NCBI GenBank assembly: GCA_027083655.1
Contig: JALWNS010000184.1
Location: 1-19,728, forward strand
Direction: 5' to 3'
Length of the DNA stretch: 19,728 bases
DNA from: Bacteroidales bacterium
GTDB lineage: Bacteria; Bacteroidota; Bacteroidia; Bacteroidales; S143-33
Position numbers and translations under genes: made by a program
Notes under the pieces: generated by a model
The model's input: only the letters and a program-made list of their open reading frames with translations
What the model was told of the DNA's origin: nothing
Databases searched by the model: none
Part shown: positions 15,338 to 19,728 of the stretch, in pieces
Numbering within the stretch: position 1 is the first letter of the stretch
Layout of the letters: each line of letters begins with the position of its first letter

Positions 15338-16063
15338 TTAGTGTGAAATTTGTATATAAAGGTATTCAGCCTGTGGACTAATAGTAAAGTCGTAATTAGT
15401 CAAAGCTTCCATGAGTTGTTTAGAGCAACCAGGAGTTTTCCTATCATGAAGTTCAATAAGAATTTTTTTAGTGATAGCAAGCCAGTCAGTATTTTTTCTA
15501 AAAATCTCTTTTTCTGCTCCTTCAATGTCAATCTTTAACAGGTCAATGCTTTTTATGTTGTATTTTTTTACAAGATAGTTTAAAGAGATAGATTCAATTT
15601 TCTGACCTGTTTTGTGGTTTGATATGTGCGAGCCAAGATGCGAGTTATCTACTGACAGGTTTAATGCAAGTCCATCTGTATGCCAGAGGGCTTTGTTGAT
15701 TCTAATGATATTGCTATATTTTTTAGTATTTATCGTCAGTTGTGAAAAATTTTCTATGTCTGGTTCTATTGCAATAATTGTGGCTTCAGGAAAGACATTA
15801 GCAAAGTATATTGAGCTAAAGCCTGCGAAAGCCCCTGCATCAATTATAACTTGGGGTTTGTTTTTACTGTTGATATTGAGTTCTTGTTCTACTAAGATAT
15901 GGAATAGAGTATCAACGTCTTTGGTATGAGGTCTAATGTATATCTCATGTTTTATCCCCGGAATGTATATTTTGTTTTTATGGTTTTTTAGAGCATTATA
16001 TATCCTAGCTCCTTTAATTAGTCCGAATTTTTGGACTAATTTACAAAGTTTTAGCTTGTCCAT
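15338..16063 (-). CDS. FkbM-family S-adenosylmethionine-dependent methyltransferase
   Basis: FkbM-type enzymes methylate hydroxyl groups, often on sugars or polyketides. In 241 residues the SAM-binding motif I is DAGAFAGFSS (75-84), the acidic end of strand 2 is IEP (99-101), and the diagnostic FkbM motif LLKIDIEGAE spans 175-184. About 60 residues at the N-terminus precede the Rossmann core. In this operon the likely job is O-methylation of a sugar in the repeat unit. Its start lies inside the end of the upstream glycosyltransferase gene (13-base overlap, 16051-16063). It is AT-rich compared with the GT2 genes on both ends of the operon, suggesting it was exchanged together with the next two genes upstream. 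The family is secure; the substrate is not. Confidence 0.93.
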   Translation of the reverse strand: MDKLKLCKLVQKFGLIKGARIYNALKNHKNKIYIPGIKHEIYIRPHTKDVDTLFHILVEQELNINSKNKPQVIIDAGAFAGFSSIYFANVFPEATIIAIEPDIENFSQLTINTKKYSNIIRINKALWHTDGLALNLSVDNSHLGSHISNHKTGQKIESISLNYLVKKYNIKSIDLLKIDIEGAEKEIFRKNTDWLAITKKILIELHDRKTPGCSKQLMEALTNYDFTISPQAEYLYIQISH

Positions 16064-16797
16064 TTTCCCAATTTATGTTTAGCTTTTATAAAATTTGTCT
16101 GAATTTTTTGCCACAGGTTTTTGTTTAAGTTATGGTCGTGAAAGATTTTTATTTGCTTCCACTCACCATCTTTTTTTGCCTGTGCCCAGAGCCAGGGCCG
16201 GGCGTTATAGACTTTGTTAGGGAAAAGTACATAAGAAATACCAAGTTTTTCAAGTAGTTTATCTTTGTGAATTAAATGGTTGAGAGGCATTTGATCGCCC
16301 GTAGGTGTGCCAGATTTTATTTCCTCGTCTTTATTTTTTGCCACAAGATCATACCATGCCTGCAGGAATTGCTTGACTTTTTCATTCTTGCGGAACAATA
16401 TAAAACCACCCTGGAATGTTTCTGTATCAATATAATCAATAAACTGGGGACGCTCTGACCATTTAGCTTTTACCCTGTGTGTGAAGCCCATGTCATAGAT
16501 AAGCAGAAAATCAAATAATTCGTAGATTTTGTCAACTACCATTGTGTCGCTATCAAGATAAAGAGTATAATCAAAAGGAGAATTTATCATGTTTTCAATC
16601 TTGTATTTCTGTGGATGCTTCACTGGTTCCTGGTAGATGATAATGTCCAGATATTTGCTTTTGACACCAGGGATGGTTGTGAATAGGGCTGTTTTTAGCC
16701 TGGGGTTGTGTTTTTTTAGTGTCTTGGCAGAAAAGATAGCTTCTTTGACAAACTTAATATCCCCTCCTGCTGTATAAATCACACCTTTGGTTTTCAT
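16051..16797 (-). CDS. Nucleotide-diphospho-sugar transferase, GT8-like (DxD)
   Basis: The 248-residue protein has a GT-A type fold: an N-terminal VIYTAGGDIKFVKEAIFSAK, a DxD metal site in YLDSDTMV (Asp82, Asp84), and a later TFQGGFILFRKNEKVKQFL segment with GDQMPLNHLI, as in glycosyltransferases that use a retaining, family-8-like layout. HDHN near the end may be a further ligand. No signal peptide or membrane helix. It would transfer a hexose or similar to the growing repeat unit. It overlaps the upstream epimerase gene by 4 bases and the downstream methyltransferase gene by 13. The exact family is uncertain; a GT8-like assignment is the best I can give. Confidence 0.8.
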   Translation of the reverse strand: MKTKGVIYTAGGDIKFVKEAIFSAKTLKKHNPRLKTALFTTIPGVKSKYLDIIIYQEPVKHPQKYKIENMINSPFDYTLYLDSDTMVVDKIYELFDFLLIYDMGFTHRVKAKWSERPQFIDYIDTETFQGGFILFRKNEKVKQFLQAWYDLVAKNKDEEIKSGTPTGDQMPLNHLIHKDKLLEKLGISYVLFPNKVYNARPWLWAQAKKDGEWKQIKIFHDHNLNKNLWQKIQTNFIKAKHKLGKWTS

Positions 16798-17807
16798 AAG
16801 TTTTTAGTTTTATGATAAGTTAAATACCAATTAACAAAGTGTGTAAGCCCTTGCTTCAGGTCGGTGCTTGGCTCGTAGCCGAAATCTTTTTGGATCTTAG
16901 ATATATCTGCTAAGGTATTGTAGACATCTCCTTGTTGCATTGGAACAAGCTGGATTTTTGCTTTTTTACCAAGGATTTGTTCCAGTTCTTTAACCATGTC
17001 TATAACCTGGATTTTCTTTCCACTTCCAATATTATAGACAGAAAAGTCATGTCCTTGGGCAGTATGATTAATTATTAGATTTATCCCATTGACAATGTCT
17101 GCAATATAAGTAAAATCACGTGTCAGGTTGCCCTGGTTGAATAGTCTTATTGGTTGGTTTTCTAAAATCTTTTTTGTAAAAATATAGTAGGCCATGTCAG
17201 GCCTTCCCCATGGTCCGTAGACAGTAAAAAGACGTAGCACTGTAAATCTGGTTTTATGTAATTGTGAATAAGCTTTAGCAATAATTTCATCAGCTATTTT
17301 GGTTGCTGCATAAATGCTCACAGGAGAGTTTGTGCAAATATCCTCTGAGAAAGGGAAAACATTTTTGTTGCCATAAACACTTGAGCTACTTGTAAATATA
17401 AAATGTTCAATATGGTTTCTGGCCGCCAGTTCTACCAAATTGTAAAATGCCACGATATTATTGTCAATATAGGTTTGAGGGTTTTTCAGGCTATATCTAA
17501 CCCCTGCCTGGGCTGCCAGATGAATGATTTTGTCAAATTTGTGTTCATTAAAGATCCTTTCCACTTTTTCAAAATTGCGTAAATCGGTTTTAAAAAAGCT
17601 TATATTTAACCTCTTACTAACAACCCTGCGGTCATCCAGAATATCGTTTATGTCTATGCCCAAGTTTTCAAGACGGGCTAGTTTTAAGTTTAAATCATAG
17701 TAAGCATTGAGGTTATCAATACCTATAATTTCATGTCCCTCTTCAGTCAATTTTTCCGCTAGGTGAAAACCTATGAATCCTGCGATACCTGTAATCAGAA
17801 TTCTCAT
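16794..17807 (-). CDS. NAD-dependent sugar epimerase, probably UDP-glucuronate 4-epimerase
   Basis: The 337 residues form a short-chain dehydrogenase of the extended type. The NAD-binding site is GIAGFIG (7-13), the catalytic residues are Ser140-142 in TSSSSVYG and Tyr166/Lys170 in YAATK. The segment IDNLNAYYDLNLKLARL (30-46) and AAQAGVRYSLKNP (98-110) are typical of UDP-glucuronate 4-epimerases, which convert UDP-glucuronate to UDP-galacturonate; relatives act on UDP-glucose or UDP-GlcNAc. It would supply an activated uronic acid to the operon's glycosyltransferases. A UDP-glucose dehydrogenase to make the substrate is not in the window. It overlaps the acyltransferase gene upstream and the transferase gene downstream by 4 bases each. 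Confidence 0.9.
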   Translation of the reverse strand: MRILITGIAGFIGFHLAEKLTEEGHEIIGIDNLNAYYDLNLKLARLENLGIDINDILDDRRVVSKRLNISFFKTDLRNFEKVERIFNEHKFDKIIHLAAQAGVRYSLKNPQTYIDNNIVAFYNLVELAARNHIEHFIFTSSSSVYGNKNVFPFSEDICTNSPVSIYAATKIADEIIAKAYSQLHKTRFTVLRLFTVYGPWGRPDMAYYIFTKKILENQPIRLFNQGNLTRDFTYIADIVNGINLIINHTAQGHDFSVYNIGSGKKIQVIDMVKELEQILGKKAKIQLVPMQQGDVYNTLADISKIQKDFGYEPSTDLKQGLTHFVNWYLTYHKTKNL

Positions 17808-18562
17808 GTTTGGGTTGGATTTATTGGTTTAATTACTTTTGCAGGAACACCTGCACATATAGTCTCACGCGGGCAGTTTTTGGTGACCACTGCCCCCGAG
17901 GCTATAACGCTTCTTTCGCCCACGCCCACACCATGGAGGATAATAACTTTAGCCCCTATCCATACTCCGTCCTGTATGTGCACTGGTTTGGTTTCTACTC
18001 CTCCTTTCCATGCTGGTTTGCCAGGATCAGAGTAATCATGGTCATGGGTAAAGATTATTGAGAATTGTCCCACTGCTACTTCTTTACCCAGGAATAAATC
18101 ATCCGCCACATCAAGCATTGCATAATCATTAATATGTGTGCCATCTCCGACCGAGAGATTGCCTTCTACTTCCTGCTCACGCGAGAATATTTGTACATAA
18201 GTGGAGATATTAACCTGTTTACCAAAAACGAATTTCCCTTGTCTTGCGCGTATCACAGTGCCTTTCATTATCCAGCAATTATCCCCAATAATTATCTGTG
18301 CACCGGGTCCGGCAATGATTTCAACATCCTGGTCAATGCGGCATCCAGAGCCTATCTTTATCTCCCCACCCTGTCCAATGCCAAAATAGACATTACGGCC
18401 TATCTGCGTCCTGTCCCCAATCACCAGACGGCCTTTGCCTTCCACCCTGACAGGGAAAGAGAGCCTGGCGCCCTTACCAATGCTAGCGCGCGAGAGGCGG
18501 AAGAGCCAGTAAAAATGGCGGGCGAGACGTTGGAGTATGTATGTTAACCATTTGATAATCAT
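17804..18562 (-). CDS. Hexapeptide-repeat (left-handed beta-helix) acyltransferase
   Basis: The 252-residue protein carries many isoleucine-patch hexapeptides (VIGDRTQIGRNVYFG at about 47-61, IIIGDNCWIMKGTVI at about 90-104, VWIGAKVIILHGVGVGERSVI at about 200-220 in overlapping hexads). The likely catalytic base is His173 or His175 in FTHDHDY, as in WcaF/NodL/MaoA-like O-acetyltransferases, and CAGVPAKVI ends the helix in the standard way. It probably acetylates a sugar hydroxyl from acetyl-CoA. A basic, amphipathic N-terminus (residues 1-25) may touch the membrane. It starts 1 base after the stop of the GT2 gene and overlaps the epimerase gene by 4 bases. Serine acetyltransferase is a distant alternative but lacks support from context. 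Confidence 0.9.
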   Translation of the reverse strand: MIIKWLTYILQRLARHFYWLFRLSRASIGKGARLSFPVRVEGKGRLVIGDRTQIGRNVYFGIGQGGEIKIGSGCRIDQDVEIIAGPGAQIIIGDNCWIMKGTVIRARQGKFVFGKQVNISTYVQIFSREQEVEGNLSVGDGTHINDYAMLDVADDLFLGKEVAVGQFSIIFTHDHDYSDPGKPAWKGGVETKPVHIQDGVWIGAKVIILHGVGVGERSVIASGAVVTKNCPRETICAGVPAKVIKPINPTQT

Positions 18563-18563
18563 A

Positions 18564-19469
18564 TTACTGTATATCTGTTATGTGGACTTTAGGCAATGGT
18601 CCCAGGGCATATTTCCATAAGCTAAAAATGTCCAGGTCTGACATTTTCAGAAGCTTGTGTGCTATTGCAAGCCTTCCCTTGCGTGCATAAAACAGAATAT
18701 TTCTAGCCTGGCGGCGAAGCACTTTTCTGATAGCCATCTGCTTTTCCCCGCCTTTGAGCGGACAATCTTTTGAAGACAACAAGCGATGCTCCACGACGAA
18801 ATAGGAAAAAGGTACTTCTGGGCGTGTCTTATTTTGCATATTCTGCTGGTCTCCATGGATTCTATACCAGACAATACCATGGGGCATCAGGACAACAGGA
18901 TATTTCTGCGACAGACGCATCCACATCTCCATGTCACCGTAATACAAATCGCCAGAAAAGCCACCCACGTCCCAGAAAGCATCTGTACGTATGATTGCCG
19001 ATAGAGGCGCCTTGTGAAAGATCCACCTGTCTTCTATATAATGACGGCGGTAAGCCTGCTCTGGCGTGAGGGCAAACGGATAAATGCGCTGCTGGTCCTG
19101 CGGCAGGGAGCACAACCCATAGCCTGCTTCGGGGAATTGCTCCATGTAATAGACTAGCTGCTCCAGTCCAAAAGGGTAAACCATATCATCGGCATCCACA
19201 TATTTGAGGTATTTGCCACGTGCATAACGGGCAGCCTGGTTGCGGTTTTGGTAATCGCCCAGGTTTTTCTCATTGACATACACGCGTATGCGGCTATCCA
19301 ACCTTTCATAGCTACGGGCTATCTCCACTGTATGGTCGCTGGATCGGTCGTCCACAATAATAAGTTCCCAATTTTTGTAAGTAGAATGTAAAACACTCTC
19401 AATTGCTTCGGCGATATACTTCTCTCTATTATACGCTGTCATCAGGACCGAGACAAGGGGCTGTGGCAT
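18564..19469 (-). CDS. Family 2 (GT-A) glycosyltransferase, first gene of the polysaccharide operon
   Basis: The 301-residue enzyme has the GT2 opening VSVLMTAYNREKY, Asp40/Asp41 in IIVDDRSSD, and the metal-binding VDADD (Asp92, Asp94, Asp95). A YGDMEMWMRLSQKYP segment (about residues 175-190) holds the usual acidic pair next to a Trp that sits near the acceptor. It is the promoter-proximal gene: a -7 box at 19495-19502 would start transcription about 19 bases before the ATG. Downstream, the acyltransferase gene follows after 1 base. Its base composition is like that of the two GT2 genes at the far end of the operon and unlike that of the AT-rich block in between. Confidence 0.93.
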   Translation of the reverse strand: MPQPLVSVLMTAYNREKYIAEAIESVLHSTYKNWELIIVDDRSSDHTVEIARSYERLDSRIRVYVNEKNLGDYQNRNQAARYARGKYLKYVDADDMVYPFGLEQLVYYMEQFPEAGYGLCSLPQDQQRIYPFALTPEQAYRRHYIEDRWIFHKAPLSAIIRTDAFWDVGGFSGDLYYGDMEMWMRLSQKYPVVLMPHGIVWYRIHGDQQNMQNKTRPEVPFSYFVVEHRLLSSKDCPLKGGEKQMAIRKVLRRQARNILFYARKGRLAIAHKLLKMSDLDIFSLWKYALGPLPKVHITDIQ

Positions 19470-19494
19470 GAGGTTATTTTTCTTACCATTTATG

Positions 19495-19502
19495 CAAATA
19501 TA
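19495..19502 (-). promoter_or_regulatory. Candidate -7 box of the polysaccharide operon promoter
   Basis: On the minus strand the box reads TATATTTG, a perfect TAnnTTTG. The predicted start is near 19488, about 19 bases before the ATG at 19469. The -33 region is occupied by the hairpin of the upstream terminator and has no clean TTG at the usual spacing, so either an activator is needed or the box is fortuitous. Location between a terminator and the first gene supports it. Confidence 0.5.
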
Positions 19503-19504
19503 AC

Positions 19505-19534
19505 AAAAAACCTCCCATATAGTGGGAGGTTTTT
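19505..19534 (-). terminator. Rho-independent terminator of the truncated upstream gene
   Basis: CCTCCCA (19511-19517) pairs with TGGGAGG (19523-19529) around a 5-base loop, and the flanking A-run (19505-19510) and T-run (19530-19534) extend the stem and give a U-tract in either direction. On the minus strand it begins 17 bases after the TAA at 19549-19551. A second copy of the arm lies at 19541-19550, so GTGGGAGGTT occurs twice on + (19522-19531 and 19541-19550). The terminator U-tract ends two bases before the operon's -7 box. Confidence 0.85.
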
Positions 19535-19548
19535 CTATTTGTGGGAGG

Positions 19549-19728
19549 TTAATGCTGTCCGTCTGATGAAGATATTATATTATAACCAGTGAAAAAATCA
19601 TTACGAATAACACGTTTGAATTTAACTTTTAGTTTGTAATGCCTATAATAAAACCGTTGCAAATATGTAGTATCTTTAACTTTACTCGTTGGTAATATGA
19701 GGATAACATCAGGATTGTTAACCATATC
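19549..19728 (-). CDS. 3' end of an unidentified gene cut by the window edge
   Basis: Reading the minus strand from the right edge gives 59 uninterrupted codons ending with TAA at 19549-19551. The visible C-terminus contains PDVILILPTSKVKDTTYL near its start, a basic middle (HYKLKVKFKRVIRND) and ends FFTGYNIISSSDGQH. The stop lies directly in front of a strong terminator, the arrangement expected for a real last gene of an operon. The only ATG is the second codon, and a start there would leave a very short protein, so the real start is probably beyond the window. I do not recognise the family. Its place upstream of the polysaccharide operon suggests, but does not show, a related role. Confidence 0.65.
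   Translation of the reverse strand, partial: DMVNNPDVILILPTSKVKDTTYLQRFYYRHYKLKVKFKRVIRNDFFTGYNIISSSDGQH

Noticed and set aside
1..19728. CRISPR arrays, tRNA or rRNA genes, insertion sequences or phage genes
   Set aside because: No regularly spaced repeats, no cloverleaf or conserved rRNA stretches, and no transposase, integrase or structural phage motifs were found on either strand.

Overview
The window looks like chromosomal DNA of a Bacteroidota species, probably of the Bacteroidales/Marinilabiliales kind, though no genus can be fixed from it. The reasons are a secreted protein ending in a type IX secretion (T9SS) sorting domain, the absence of Shine-Dalgarno sites before starts, -7 boxes of the TAnnTTTG type (5511-5518 on +, 19495-19502 on -), and an ECF sigma factor paired with a membrane anti-sigma-like protein.

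Left part (1-9315). A sensor histidine kinase (minus strand) diverges from a plus-strand row of housekeeping and surface genes: queD (queuosine precursor synthesis), polA (DNA polymerase I with intact proofreading), a small outer-membrane beta-barrel-like protein with a strong terminator, a DEAD-box RNA helicase with a DbpA-type RNA-binding tail, and a T9SS-exported beta-helix protein. The 389-base gap before the helicase holds a terminator, a promoter and about 230 nt of leader RNA that can fold into a complex shape with competing pairings. The extreme left edge carries a perfect 30-bp inverted repeat that copies the end of the kinase gene.

Middle part (9322-12017, minus strand). An ECF sigma factor, an anti-sigma-like membrane protein built on an internal duplication, and a membrane-anchored protein with four helix-hairpin-helix repeats lie in that transcription order. 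A recognisable ECF-type promoter (TGTAAC, 16 nt, CGTCTAA) sits just upstream of the sigma gene, which suggests autoregulation.

Right part (12018-19728, minus strand). A tightly packed eight-gene surface-polysaccharide operon runs from 19469 down to 12018, with neighbouring genes overlapping by 4-13 nt or separated by 1 nt. In transcription order it encodes a GT2 glycosyltransferase, a hexapeptide-repeat acyltransferase, a UDP-glucuronate 4-epimerase-like enzyme, a DxD glycosyltransferase, a FkbM-type methyltransferase, two more GT2 enzymes and a multi-spanning polymerase/ligase-like protein. Together they would make an activated uronic acid, assemble and decorate a repeat unit, and polymerise it. 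No flippase or priming transferase is visible here, so the locus probably continues elsewhere. Three genes in the middle of the operon are clearly AT-richer than their neighbours. Upstream of the operon promoter lies a terminator and the last 59 codons of another minus-strand gene cut by the window edge.

I see no CRISPR array, tRNA, rRNA, transposase or defence island. The best candidate for something undescribed is the folded leader before the RNA helicase.
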